64,000 nucleotides of DNA, taken from positions 1,199,983 to 1,263,982 of the forward strand of contig NW_024037060.1 of the NCBI RefSeq assembly GCF_015706575.1. Direction: 5' to 3'. The position numbers and the translations under genes are program-made. The notes beneath the pieces were generated by a model. The model was given only the letters and a program-made list of their open reading frames with translations. It ran no database searches and had not been told where the DNA came from. Positions 39,601 through 52,700 of this stretch are shown here, in pieces; the stretch's first letter is position 1; each line of letters opens with the position of its first letter. This stretch comes from Patiria miniata (lineage: Eukaryota; Echinodermata; Asteroidea; Valvatida; Asterinidae).

Positions 39601-42600
39601 GCCTTTGGAGATATGGTGGACACATTATGAATGTGCTATAATTATTTGGTTTTGGTAAATTATTTTGCATTAACTCAGATTTACCCAAACCGTAAAGCGA
39701 CATGCTACCGTGTCCACTTTATCAACACCCCCAACCAGGCGCGTACGCAGGGGGGGTGTTTTGGCTGTTAAACACCCCCCTTTGCCATGTAAAAATATGA
39801 GGGGAAAAGAGAGTTATGTGACCGAGCGCGGAACAATTACAAATTATGTGCATGTTCTCAACTTTAAGCTTTGAATACAGAAGACACTTAAGAGCAAGAG
39901 TATATAGGCCAATATGTATTTGAAACAAATGAAACAAAATATCCCCTTATAATTTAAAAAACTTCTGCTAAAAAAAACAGGGGAAAGTGGCCAGGAAACG
40001 CCTCAGATTGCACCACAGATCATCTACGATCCAAAATTTCCCGGGGCCCTTAAGCGGGCCCCGGACCCCACGCCGTAAGTGCTTCGCGCTCCGCGCTCGC
40101 ATTGGTCCTCCGGCCAAATTAATCACGGGACATACCGTTATTTCGTTTTACTGTTTTGGATTTCCTCAAAAACAAAAACAGTAAACGAACCATTGACCGT
40201 TTTCTCGTTTTACAGTTTTGTAAAACGGTCAAACGGTATTAAGTCACACACACAAAATACTTTTTGTTGTTGTTTTTAATTGTAGAAAGCGATAAACGGT
40301 TAGTTGCTTTATTTTTAGAGTGTTGTTTTACAAAATCATGACAATGACAAAACGGTCAATAGTCTTACCGACCATTTTTTGATTTTAGGTTCGGCAATTA
40401 AGCAATGCACCGGAATGTTAATTAATGCGCCCTTGGGATCGACTCATTGCCTGGGCCCCGCTCCTTACATTTCGTTCTCACGACAAAATTTGCGAATTGG
40501 CTATTGAAGAGCCGCGTCGACTTGAACCCCATTTTCCTTCAAAATGTCTGCAACTTCATCAAACGTCTTATTACCATCCTGTTTCCATTGTGAAAAGTAA
40601 TGTCCTCCCTTGAAGTTTTCTAGCGCCATATTGCTTGGAACTCTTTAAGCCCCACCAACTTGACTGAATCGCATGAGAAAGGGGTCAGGGTCCGCGCCAG
40701 GAATCACATCACGCATTAATTATGCTGAGGTAACACTTCTTCGTGTAAAACATGTAATGGTCCCCCTCCACCCCCTTGCCCACCGCCACAAAATGCACCA
40801 CGGACTGTTAACCATGACACTGGAATAAAAAAACAGTCTGTATTTGTGTAATCTGTAAAACAAAAATCATTGATCGTTATGCTATAATGAATTTTACTAA
40901 ACTTATAAAACGGAGAAACCGTATTTATCTTAATACCGCTTGTCGTCTTATAACACTATAAAACGACAAAACGGTCGATGATTCGTTTACTGTTTTTGTT
41001 TTTGAGGAAATCCAAAACGGTAAAACGAAATAACGGTATGTCCCGGGATTCAAATTCCCTCTATGCTATAATTTCACCCTAGCGGTGCCCCCACCATTTT
41101 GTACCTTAAGTGGCATAAATCCCTTTCCAAAATAGAAAATTGTGAAAAAATACGGAGATGGAACATGGTTCACAACTTTGAGTACGTAACAAACTTTATA
41201 AACAACAAAAAAAACATAACAAATTTAAATGGAATTTTCGATGTTTAAAACGTTTTCTAAACGGTGGAAGTGGCCAGGAATCGCCTCAGATTGCACCACA
41301 GAGCATCTAAAATCCCATTTTTTCCCGGGGCCCTTAAGCGGGCCCCGGACCCCACGCCGTAAGGGCTTCGCAGGTCCTGGACCCTTCATTACAATAATTC
41401 TAGGCCCCCCGGCAAATGGCAGTCTGAATCCGCTCCTGTGACCAGAGCGCATATGTATCCTGTATCTGAAGTTTGGCCTTAGGGGTGGGGGCGGTTTACA
41501 CAAAGATTCCCAACGGATGAGAATCATGAGATCCAGGGGACGAAGCTGAGTGATTTTAGACAATAACAAGAACAGATCCTAGCACTTCCGCAGCCCGTGT
41601 CACTTTTTTTCTTGAATTTCTTCTTTTTTCGGTTTAAATGCTGTTGAGGGAGGGGACTGCCCACATTGACCCCTTTACTCATATGTTCATCATACTCTAA
41701 AGACACAGAACATTTTTTTTCCCGATTTACTATGCTTTAGCTCAAAAAGATAACTGATGGTCGTGGGTTCCCGGCCCTTCGAGTTTAACCCGTCCAAATA
41801 TACCCTCTTTTATTTCTGGCGCCAACACAAACTCCTGACTTTTATTTAAGCGTAAAGTTTAGCCCACTGATACTATTTTTTATTTCTGGCGCCAACACAA
41901 TTTACCATCTTCATTTCTAGCGTCATAAATGACGACATCCAATTTTGAAACACCCCCCTTGAAAAAATCCTTCGTACGCCACTGCCCCCAACCAACCCTA
42001 ATATCAACATATCAATGGATTCTTTAAATGACTCTATTGAGTCCTTCAGTACAAGTAAGGTACAAAGAAAAAGCTCGCTAGCGATTTAGTCATTTTTTGG
42101 CCATAATTCGATCCTGTGTCAAAAATGAGAAACCTTAGGCTGTACCTGTATATCTGCGTTAGCTAAATCGCCCGTTTTTTCAATCACCTCATATTGATCA
42201 TGGTCGGCTAACAAAGCCCGTGATTGAAGATATCATTTCATTATCGATCTCACTGAGGCATAACGTTCGGGGCGGACCCCGGTACGCGCAAACTACAGGG
42301 AACGAGCCACAGTGACGCCACCTTGAATATAAAAACTACTCAGCCACAACGATATGCGTCACGACTGTAGAACATCAACGGCAGGATTCCATAGTTTAAC
42401 ATCTTTTTGGTTAAGAACCTTCGGACGTTTTTGTCATTTTTTTTCCAATAACTGTGATGAGTCAAACTCGAAGACAAGGAATCCCTATCCGAACAGTCTG
42501 GTATCGCCTGAATTAATCTCCAGGGACTGTTTTGTGTCCTCGGCTTTTTGACGTTGATTCGCCGTAGTAGATATCCATATCGTATCCGTTATACGCTTAG

Positions 42601-43361
42601 ACAATTATAAAAACAAAATGTTTCAGTCTCAAGCCGTGTACGACTTGGGCAATGGCTATGTCTTCTGTCAGTACTTTCCAACGTAGTTGTATTGTTGAAA
42701 AGTCCAAACAAAAACTCGAGACGAGAAGTTCAGAGGCGGCTGTATTTTTTCTTCTGCAGCCAAGTAGATTCAATCACATAATGAGCAAGCGTGAAACATA
42801 TTAGGTGATTGAAATAATATATTTATGACATGGTTTGGATGCAATATTTATTAGATGCTTCATTTCGGGCATTTGTCGTGGTCTAGTGTTGGAAGATGGT
42901 AACACAACTATACAAGATATTGCGTCAACTGGACTCACATCTAGACATAGGCCCATAATGGTTGAAGCTTTATTACGAGTCGCAAAGCAAACTTAGTGCA
43001 GAAATACTTGTCAAAGATACTTGTCATTGGTTCTTCGTTTAGTATTGACAGGTTCAATTTTACTATGCACTATTCTTATAAAAGACACAAATATCTAGTG
43101 CCAGTTTTGTATCGAAGGGTTCATTACAAACCCTTCTGATTTCATAGTGGATAATCGCTACAGCGCTCCCTACCACAGCTCATGGTAAATTGAAAGTATT
43201 CTCTTTCTATCAACTTTCTTCCCAGGATTCTTCACATTTTCCAGCCAAAGGAAAACGGCTACAAGAACCTGGACGACGACAGAGACATCTGCACATCTGC
43301 TTACGAGGACGAGGTTGACGCCTGCGCAGACCAGCCAACCGAATGCATCAACAGCCAATAA
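36660..43361 (+). CDS. SLC46-like major-facilitator transporter, copy 2 (5 coding exons, 493 aa)
   Basis: Tandem paralogue of the preceding transporter. Coding exons: 36660-37617 (extends upstream to an acceptor at 36650), 38190-38324, 38807-38890, 39410-39578 and 43226-43361 (stop TAA 43359-43361); phases 1, 1, 1, 2 agree and each edge matches copy 1. The ATG at 36660 has a good context (cgacATGG) and gives MASEECSRKEDKHANFHRAS. The same landmarks are present: VEPILIFIDCVQGALVTL, an Asn-Tyr-Thr sequon, GAASDFVGRRP, GDAVFTAIIAQAYVADIYSG and GLSPPFCW. The C-terminal tail differs (CTSAYEDEVDACADQ) but keeps spaced cysteines. The final intron is 3.6 kb and holds a 2.2-kb repeat with another element inside. 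As for copy 1, the SLC46 call is firm, but folate, muropeptide, cyclic-dinucleotide or other cargo cannot be told apart. Confidence 0.88.
39986..40087 (+). repeat. 100-bp GC-rich direct repeat, left copy
   Basis: Begins gtggccaggaaacgcctcag and includes cccggggcccttaagcgggc and cccacgccgtaagtgcttcg. A second copy lies at 41269-41371 in the same orientation. The two bracket the nested 920-bp element. Confidence 0.75.
40126..41045. mobile_element. 920-bp element with 75-bp inverted ends, nested
   Basis: The first 75 bp (cgggacataccgttatttcg…) and the last 75 bp are inverted copies with about three mismatches. Internal sequence is rich in aaacggt/ttttacagt words and has further weaker symmetry. 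There is no coding capacity. The arms are long for a MITE, so it may be a fold-back type element. I could not define a target-site duplication. Confidence 0.7.
41269..41371 (+). repeat. 100-bp GC-rich direct repeat, right copy
   Basis: Begins gtggccaggaatcgcctcag and ends cccacgccgtaagggcttcg, matching the copy at 39986-40087 with a few changes. The two copies may be part of the outer element or remnants of a separate one. Confidence 0.75.
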
Positions 43362-44309
43362 GATAAAAAAAGATCCCTAGATGACTTTGGTCAGTTCTCA
43401 ATCTCAGGCCTCGTCTCCGGGTTCAGCTTGTATCTCCAAGGCACCAGAACCATTAATTTTGATAATCTTTAATTTTTGAAACCTTAAAAAACAAACCTGT
43501 TTCATAAGAAATATTTTTATGTTCCTGTATATCAAACATATGAAGGGGCGAAGGCTGGATGAAAATGCGGCACCCAGGGATCTGCGGTGAAAAGCGGAGC
43601 TTGGAAATATGATAAACGGTTTAAATCTTGTATGGTACATTTCTGTAATAAGGCTTTTAATTTGTGTTGCCATCTGCGTACAAATATAAAACATATCCGC
43701 CTTACGAGTGGACTCCTTATACTTGATGCTAAAAGGCGGGGTGGAACCAGTGTATATACCCTGCGAGCTGAAGTATGTTGGGGCTATACATGTGGTAATT
43801 CTAAAATGTGTAGAGTTATTATCCAATGGGCAGATCTTTTTCGTTCGATGTCACATTCACAAGTGAATATCTTTGTAATGCTAGACAAATGGCAATTAAA
43901 ACAATTTAAATTTTATTTTTCGGGGTGAACCCCCCACCCCCCACGAAAATAGCTCGGAGTACATTTGAAATTTTCCAGCATTTAAAATGCCCCTTGCTAA
44001 TTGTATCTCTTCTTATAGAGGGCGCTCTTTGTCATTGGTTATCGTAGAGAGGGTAGGATCAGCCCACACCTCCACCCCATGTACGTCAGACAGAATTGAA
44101 AGATACTTTTTGTAGAAAAGAAACATTTATTGGATCCTGGAAAGGTGCATGGGGGGGGGGGGGGTTACGCGCAACAACAAAAAACAGCTGCAAGGGAAAG
44201 TGCACTGGAAGTATTAGGCAAACAGTGTGATACAGTAAGCATTTGGACACAAAACCTGCACTTATGATGTGTATGACATTGTGCATTTTCAAGCGACACG
44301 AAAAGCCAC

Positions 44310-44365
44310 TGAATAGTTATTACTAGATGGATATGCTGAAATAGTTATTACTAGATGGATATGCT
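44310..44365 (+). repeat. Tandem duplication of 28 bp
   Basis: The word atagttattactagatgga, followed by tatgct, occurs twice in a row, separated by tga(a). Confidence 0.8.
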
Positions 44366-44760
44366 CCAATATGTGGCAAATATACAGGTTACTCACTGAA
44401 AGGACCTCGCCCAAAAAGTGATAAACATTTCTCCACACGCGAACCTTTTTATACAATGAGGCTCAGCAACCTGATACGACAGAGGACAGAAATATAAGAC
44501 GTGTGACGGACAACATGGAACTACTGGATACTTGTGTTACCAAATAGACGCTTGCACTCCTGCATGCCCAGTCCAGGGACATAGAGGGTGTGACGTAATT
44601 TTTTTTTTATTTTTTTTTTTTAAATAATATGAACTTTCAATTAATTTAAAACATTGTTTTAAACTCGTTGCATTCAGCAACCATCTTAAAGGGTTTTTAA
44701 CTATATTTTAAGTAGTGAACGCAGGTGGTATGCACGCACTGTAAAACCGGTTCTATGTGA

Positions 44761-44862
44761 GAACACTAAACACCGCGTTTAACTTATTAAAGCTTCGTAA
44801 ACAGACCTTTAAACACTGTAAAAACATAAGCGTTTATAAGTTAAACACGATGTTGAGTGTTC
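44761..44862. repeat. Fold-back sequence, about 100 bp
   Basis: gaacactaaacaccgcgttt, then aacttattaaagcttcgtaa (44761-44801) pairs with the inverted aagcgtttataagttaaaca, then cgatgttgagtgttc (44823-44862). Related inverted words (acgtttataagtttatcac) continue to about 44.95 kb. It resembles a decayed MITE with cactgtaaaa words near both arms. Confidence 0.5.
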
Positions 44863-47800
44863 CTAAACCGAACCTTTCACGAACGTTTATAAGTTTATCA
44901 CAAGGCGTTTAAGGTTCCTAAGGAGAACCGTTCACGAGACGTTTACAATGTAATCGGAATGTTTGCTATTTGTTTTACTGAAAGTTAAATTTCATTTACT
45001 AGCAGTTGCAAAACTTCATCCGGCTGTTTGAGGCTTTGTTTTTGGTACATGGATACGTGCCCAATGAATCCAACTCAAATTGAGCCTAGGCCTTGTACTG
45101 CCCCCCCCCCCTCCCTTATAAACGATTTTGAACTGTTGCCAAAAGGCGTTGCTAATGTGTTCAAAAGTTAAACACTAGGCTTTACGGCGTACCTATTGAA
45201 AGAAACGTACGCACCTTAAAGATGACTACAACGGATATTGTCGATAAGGGAAAGTGTACTTTCACGATAAGGGCGGGAGGGGTCGGCGTGTTGAGAGAGT
45301 CGACAGCTTCAGACAAACACGGAGAATGTACACACATAAAGAGAGGAGAAACATCAGATTTCTTCGAACCAAACCTTCTGGATTTTGCGGTGCATTTAAG
45401 AACTACTTTTGAACGTTCTGACGAAAGGCTGGGGATTAGCTTCCCCATCAGCCACGGATCGCGCAGCGGTCTCTAATCGTCAGGGGAATTTTCACACCGC
45501 TCAATTTGCAAAGAGCGCGGTATTATATGAAGAAGTACATACAGCACGAGGCCGAGCCCTGTCAACGGTGCCTGGCGCGGCAGGGATTTGACGGGGGAGA
45601 GCGTGCGTCTATCGTCGGTGATATCTGTCGTTTGTTGGTCTAATAGCAACAATCCACACGACAACTTTAAGATCCAATCTTTGGGGCAAGTTAACTGTTA
45701 GTTTTTTTCCCCCTTTGTCACTTTTTTTCTCGCTAGGAAGTGTTGACCCTTACTCACTAGTTTTATATAAGTCCATTAATGGGAGCGCAAAGAAATTAGA
45801 GGTCACAACCGCCCTTGGATTTAGGGCGGTGGGAACGTGCGAATTGTCCTCACAGTCTGCGTGAAAATAGGTGAAACGGCACTTTCTTGCAATGTAGGAC
45901 ACGCTTTAATTGTTTACAACGCGGAACTGATGGGGAGCGGGAATTGAGGGTAAATATTGTTGTATAGGGCCTACGTATTCAATGGAAACAATGCATGGCA
46001 TTGAATTTTGAAAGAAACTTTCTATAGCTGCAATGATGTGTGCATTTGTATGCATTTTACCAGGCAGTGTAGGCATGCTATTTTCCTGTCAATTCTTAGT
46101 GTTTGGCAATCATGTTTTCTTGAGAATAATTTTGGATAAAACTGCCTTTATATGTTTTTATTCATAGTGGTTACTCAACGTTAAAATAGGGGCATGCATG
46201 CTACTAAATTCATAGAAGTCTCTAATAAGGTATTAAATTACTGCATCCAGTCTAGACATATAAGTATGTTCTAATTAAGAGCATTTTATCGACTAGCAAT
46301 CGATAGTCTTGAGGGGCCCCGCAATTAGCCGTAATTTACCCCGCAGTGATCTGAATCGATGGCCGTGCCAAACGGCGCACCGGCCGCGCTTGATCCCACC
46401 GACCCCGAACGTCGTTTGGCCGTTTACAGCGCGACCAGCTAGTGCTCGCCTGCTGCCGTGAAGCCCTAATTGGCATTGGGTGAGGGACTAATTAAAAATG
46501 GTGAGGCAATCAAAAATAGTCGATAGTTACCTCAGCCGGAGCCGCTCCGTTTTGATAGTTTTTTTTTCTGTTATGCGCATGCAGCTAGAAAGCAAGTGTA
46601 TTTTTATCTTGCGTCTGATAAACAAAACCGCCTTCAGTTCAGCCATGGAGCTATTTTAGTTCAGTCAAATACACTGTAGTTTAGTTTGCATCAGTATAAT
46701 CATACCTTTTAAAATAGGTGTTGTCGCAATCGCATTCGGCATTTTAGTATAGACTTTTTTTTGGCTGCAGGAAACAATGCTATGGGTAACCTAGTATTAA
46801 AAAAGCCTGAACATCGAAGACTAAACATCTGAATTATGAACTGGTTCAAGCATACAAGGCTTTGCGCTGTATAGGCACAGGCTTCATAGACTCTAATGCT
46901 TTGGTTTAAAATCAGGCGCTGTACAATTTTAGTGTTTTTTTTTATTTTTCTTTATTTCTCACAACGACCTTTATGTATTTCAAATCAATCAAAAATCCAC
47001 AGGGATGCAGTACTAATAGAACAAGGAAAGAAAAACTACGGCAGCCAATAGTCAAGACTTGGCACTTAATTGCTAAGGCCAGTCAGCTTAAATTGGTCGT
47101 GCGATGCATCACCGCATCAGCCTCACCAAGAAGTCTTAAGCTGTGGGGATTAACCATTGGTACGGTCGTGGACTTTAATAAGCCCGCCTTGGCCGATGAC
47201 GCCCAGAGGGGAAAAAAGGTCCCAAATTACGAGTAACAACAATATTGCCACTCTATGGCAATATACATCTCATACTAAATAATTAAGAAAAACTGCATTT
47301 TGATATCCAATCCGTTATTGTTACTCTCGCAATAAACATGAAATGTGCGGTTGTAGATACAGACTCTTATGGCATAAGGATTGTCTACACCACTGCATGA
47401 GTGTGTCAGAGAAATAATTCTTTGAGTTTATCAAAAAAGGATGTACATATAAGAGTCAGGCAGTAGCAAATGTATTTTGTAACAGGACTAGATGGTTTTT
47501 GTGTGACGTCATAACAAACTGACCCTCCTCAAGCTATTTTTACTTTTATAGACACTTCCCATAGCATATAATTTTTGCTTAACACAACTCGATTGGTTGC
47601 TGATGAATGTAAGTTTAAGGGTGATGGTAACCTCGACACGACCCCTCTTACGTGGAAGCAAAGACCGTGAACAAAGCAATAGTATAAACGAGGATCCGCA
47701 TAAACAGCCCCACCACTCCACGCATCTCACTGATATCCCCCTTGACTGATTATGTTGTTGATTTCACGGACAGTTTTATACCGCGTGATTTATCTGATTT

Positions 47801-48215
47801 CGAGCCAGCTAATCGTGTCTCGTGACGCGGGGGTTGGTAAGTGGAGACAGCAATCCCCTAACCCCAATGACGTTCGGCCGAGCCAAAATATCAAAATTCA
47901 TCATTACAGTTTGCCAATAATCGTCGGTGCTGTGTGTCGTTTTTGGTATTAACGTGAACAATGACAGTTTTGACCTCGGGATTTAATTTGGCCGGGTACC
48001 AGCGAGGCAAAGTGGCTGTTAATTAGCCCAATCTGACCTGAGCGAGGGTTGTAGCCTCGGCTTCCAGTCGTGTTTATCGATCGAGAGTCAAGTGTTCTTA
48101 AGTTTAAAAACCTCGCTCAGATCTAGTCACTGATGAAAGTGACATTATTTAAGCTCAGGGACAACTATTACAACGCTTGCTATTTACCGCATGGAGGGCC
48201 ACAATTCTGTAATAC

Positions 48216-48420
48216 TCTCTAAATTCAAAAAGGGAAATTAGGGACTAGACGTTTTAGAGTGAAAAAGTCTGAAAAAGAACCACTTCAGACGAAGCTCGAG
48301 TGAAAACTCGATCTTTACGATTGAAGGAATTTCACTCTAAAACGTCTAGTCCCTAGTTCCGACTGTAGGAGTGAATCTTCACTCGAATGGAGTGAATTTT
48401 CACTCTTTGGAATTTAGAGA
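48216..48420. mobile_element. Fold-back MITE-like element, 205 bp
   Basis: Outer arms TCTCTAAATT (48216-48225) and AATTTAGAGA (48411-48420) enclose a perfect 25-bp inverted repeat (agggactagacgttttagag… at 48240-48264, mirrored at 48330-48354). The right half also has repeated agtgaa/ttcact words that can pair with each other. It is non-coding, and the target duplication is unclear. Confidence 0.65.
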
Positions 48421-49764
48421 CGCTGAGCCTTTCTGTAGCTTTCCCTCAGAGGTAATACGAGGCGCCATTATTAATTTCCGCTATCATAGACCCCCCTCAC
48501 ATCCCCCTCCCCCATATTGTATTGTTTTTAGGTGTTCCATGCGCATGCACGAGAAAAGAAAACACGTACCTTTAACATGGCTGCAACGCAAAGGGTCTAT
48601 CTTAGAGATGCATGACACGATCCCTTAAACCTATAATTCCATCTATTGGACTGAGAAATCCACAGGTAGCCTAAGCGTCTTTCACTCGTTAGTTGGTGTC
48701 CCATTAATTGTGTACTCGCGCTACGGTGCCAATTGAAAGTGATTATTGTACAGGAGTAATGTCAGTCCAGCTTTCCTGTTTTCCTCCAACCTGACGATCA
48801 GCCGCTAATAATCAAAAAAGACTTGGATACATTTCTTCTTCTGACTACGGAGTTCTGTAGGCGCCTCCGCGTAATTGTTGAAAATTCGACAATAAGACTT
48901 GATGTTTGTACCTAGTGGTAAGACCTTGACTAAGCCGACCACACCAGTCCCGGACTGTGTGATGGCTTCTGATTCATGGTTCCTAGCAAGCTCTTCCTAT
49001 GGTCTAATAAGAACTGATTTAAAAAATATTTACTCAACCTGAACTCAACCAGATTTTTTTTCTTTTTTACGGTAGTAAGGTTGTTAGTCTGCTTGGCAAT
49101 TTCGTAGTCCAATAAATTAATGCCTTTGCCTAATGTGGTAACTGCTTGGTACAGCGTATATACACCAAAGAAACGTTGCCTGTTGATATAAATAGTGTCC
49201 ATTAAACAACGCATCCAACACAAAACATCGGCACTCCGACTCGGCCAACAAAAAAATCAATACATTTTACGATCGTAAAAATATTATCACTCTGCTAAAA
49301 CCCAGCCGGTGAAGTAGCCGACTTCAATTTGTGGCAATAAAACGAGAAGGCTGCTATTACTATTAGTGTATATGGACAAGGTTATGTAGGCCTGCTGCGA
49401 GGGTTAATTAAAGCGTGTGCTGTTAATGTTTTGACTTTATGCCTCGACCTGCTGTCGCTAGAGTTTATGGTTTGGTCAGTAGAAAATGGTGACGTCGTCT
49501 TTGGCAGCCGCCATGTTGGAAATTGTTGTCCCTCCTTTAACAGGTAAATCCGACTGATTAAAAAATTAGGCTCTGTCATTAATTAAATTTCGTCAATCAG
49601 CAGAAGATTTACTTAAAAACCTCGAATATAAAAAAGTCTTCATATGTAATTGTGTTAATGGTTTATTTCGTTTGAGTCGCTTTAATTCCTTTTTCTGGAG
49701 AAGTTGCCAAACATATTGCCTAGATGTTTTTAAAGGACAGAACCACGCAGCGATGGCTATCTTT

Positions 49765-49944
49765 AAATGACTTGAAATCGAACCGCGTCGACCTTTTATC
49801 TCCTTATAATTGTTGCAACATTGAATAAATGACTTAAAATCGAACTGCGCAGACCTTTTATCTCCTTATAATTGTTGCAACATTGAATAAATGACTTAAA
49901 ATCGAACTGCGCAGACCTTCTCCTTATAATTGTTGCAACATTGA
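49765..49944 (+). repeat. 62-bp tandem repeat, 3 units
   Basis: Each unit runs aaatgactt(g/a)aaatcgaac…ctccttataattgttgcaac, then attgaat. The second and third units start at 49827 and 49889. The third lacks a few bases before ctcctta. Near identity of the copies suggests recent expansion. Confidence 0.85.
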
Positions 49945-52544
49945 TACAATATTTACAATGAGTTGCCGAAGAAGGACAGACTCATTATTGATTTATATAG
50001 ATTATTTTATCAACATCTAAATGTAGTAGGAGTTAATAAATAGAACACCAAAACTAACATTATTAACATTGGTTCACTTGCACAGGCTGCTAAAATGCCA
50101 AGGTCAATCAATGTGCTGTTTTTCTAATCAGGTGTGTGATGAGCATTTTCTGTTATAACAGATTTATTACGTTTTCCTTTGATTCGTTTTCAAGGTGCTT
50201 TGACTGGATCATGTTTATGTGGGCGTACTGCTTGACGCAGAAGGGATGATGTTGAAAATGAGGCCATCCCATGAACGTATAATTAGGCCATGTTGTCTGG
50301 ACTTCATTCTGGGTGTGATTTATTAAACGCCCCTGTCGTCTTTCTGAATGTTCAGACTTCATTTACATGTATGTATTGTGAAGGACCGTCTATGAATCTC
50401 ATGTTGTGCCATCTCAAGTATTTCCAATTAATTCTTCTCCAAACCTTTCTAACATTATCACCTCCGATATGTCCGTAAACATGTGGTATTTCTCACCTTT
50501 TCTGACCATCAAAGGACCTTGTTTACGACACTCAGATATCAAAAATGGATATTACCTGTTCCTTGGCGCCGTGAGAGCCACCACCAACCACACTTAATTG
50601 CCCACTGTAAATATAGCAATGATATTATCTCGATCACCCAAGGAAAGACCATGCTATTTAGCGGGAAAGTTATGCCGCGGAATTAAATTGTCGCGTCTCA
50701 GCAGGCAAGCAGGCGGGAAGTCACAGCTACCTACCCTTGGCCAAGAACCCCAACTATTCTGCCCATACAGCCCCAAAGCTTCAAGTTTTAGAGAACTTGG
50801 TAATTTTGCGTATATCATTCAAGCAATAAGGCGCAGCATTGGCAGCGCGGGGAGCCAGTTGCCGTTGTTTTCGCGACATTTCGATAATGAAATTTCTCGA
50901 ATTTGACGCGCCCCAAGTGGCAATTGTTTCGCCCTACGATAGCATTCTTGACTTCAACGCCAGCAATGTCACAGGGGAGCATTAAATCATATTTTTATTT
51001 TGCCTGGCGATCATCTTCAGGGCACGTCTGGGAAATTTATGCAGCCTTCCTTTTTAACATCGGAATTGCTGTCCTGTTCGCTAAGACGCAGCTTGATGCA
51101 ACCCCGACCGTCCCAGGGATTTGTGGAAGCTTTAAGTGGATTATCCATCGCCAGTTGAAGTTCCAAATGTCAGGGATATTGCGAGAGCCACCCGCGACAA
51201 ATATTGTTGGTGTTGGGCCCCGCACGTTTCTCGGTTAGTCCTCCTCATACATCAATCAATCAAACACGCGCTGACTCCATAAACATTCCTGGTCTGGATA
51301 TCACGTTCATGCACGCACGAAGCCTGTCTTAAAAAAAGACTCCTTGACTTTGGTATCCTGCCAAATGACTCCGTCTGTGCCATTACTCACAGCACAGCTA
51401 TTTTGCTAAGCTATCAACCACACTTACCCACATTGTGCGAAGATCGCTTCATCTCAAAACCTTCAAGTTGATTTTTTTCCCCGTGACAATAAAGCTGTGC
51501 TGGTTCATGACCCTTGGCATGACCCTTGAGGGCGGTATAACAGCAGCCGGAAGTTCAAATGTACAGATAGCAGATTTAAAATATCTTAAAGTAGATATTT
51601 GTTTTAATATTTATTTGATGTTTGCAACTACGTGTATATACGGTCCTAAACAAGGGTCAAAATCATCTTCTCTTGCTGACTTTACGAGCCGGAAACTCGA
51701 ACTTAACACCAGAATTTTGTATTCAATCACTTGATGACCAAACACCTGAGGTAAAATTGCGCCAACGTAATCCCTGTGTCAAGTGGATGACACAAAAGGT
51801 CATTTTTTGATTGTCATGTTTCATAAATCACCTTCAATTTGTTTTGGACGTACGATTTTGCACACATCGTAAATTGCTGGTGCGTGGCGAAGCGCAAAAT
51901 GAGTAAAAAGTCACAATTTTTTGCACTCACATTTTCTAAGTTTCTTTTTAACAGACAGACGTTAAGAAAACCGCTTTCTTGGCAATGAAAAGAAACTAAA
52001 TTCACACCTTGCTATTCAGCCATATCAGAAAAAACTTACGTCAATATGAAAGGGCTACCGAGTGTTCATCAGGCTCCGCATGTCGTCAAGCACATACAGT
52101 TGATCATAACGATTTGCCTTCTGAATCGAGAAATCCATATACATTCATATAAATAGAGAGACAAAAAAAAAGGAATACGCAATACGCAGTAAAAGTATTT
52201 AACGAAGGCAGATGGAAAACCAAGAGAGTCATTGATTCAACACTTTTCCCGGACCAAACATAAGCTGCTAGTCCCCAAATCTTCACAATATTTAAAGTCA
52301 GACCACTAGAAAACACTTTCGTTGTGAACACCGATTGGCTTGATATTTCTTTTCAGAAAGCATACGGAATTTTAAACGCACAAAAAAAGACTACATGATG
52401 GCATGGTGACAAGCTCAGTAATGGTCAATGCAACTACGTACAGGAGCCTATAGGCGGGTTATGATGTCTTTCCTACAGCAATGCAAACCCTCGATCATGT
52501 GCATGAAGTAATTAATTTACACGTCCAAAAATTAGATCAGTTCT

Positions 52545-52700
52545 TTAGCCTGATCTGTAAGGTTCCTATCCACACATCTAGTGGCCAGGGTTCGATTCCC
52601 CGCGCTATGTGTTTGGTTTTCGTTGCACTCGTTCAGTCAATTACTATAAAAGATTTAATTCTCAGGTTTGAAATACCAACGGTATAACTTAGCGTGATCA
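52545..52700 (+). mobile_element. Possible tRNA-derived SINE
   Basis: A good B-box word (cagggttcgattccccgcgc, 52586-52605) is preceded by a possible head (tagcctgatctgtaaggttc), but the A box is weak and no intact tRNA fold is evident. It may be an eroded SINE of another family than the 18-kb and 56-kb copies. Confidence 0.3.

Larger units (their letters stand above)
39738..41984. mobile_element. Composite non-autonomous DNA element in last intron of SLC46 copy 2
   Basis: The left end reads (cca)ggcgcgtacgcagggggg and the right end, complemented, cagtggcgtacgaaggattt. These are imperfect inverted ends of the common cagtggcgtacg type. Direct copies of CCCCCAACCA flank the unit (39728-39737 and 41985-41994), a target duplication of about 8-10 bp that suggests a hAT-like element. 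No transposase frame is visible. Inside lie two direct copies of a 100-bp GC-rich block and a 920-bp element with its own inverted ends. Confidence 0.55.
43362..48215. other. Downstream of SLC46 pair: no supported gene; possible regulatory island at 46.3-46.5 kb
   Basis: Reading frames are short and without recognisable motifs. The first few hundred bases should hold the 3' UTR of SLC46 copy 2; only an ATTAAA-type signal (near 43.90 kb) is seen. The stretch holds a fold-back at 44761-44862 and a small tandem repeat at 44310-44365. At 46290-46510 the sequence becomes GC-balanced and CpG-bearing, with paired atcgat words and several taattaaa/ctaattgg homeobox-type core sites. Its frames are not open, so a cis-regulatory role is the likelier reading. 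Confidence 0.45.
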
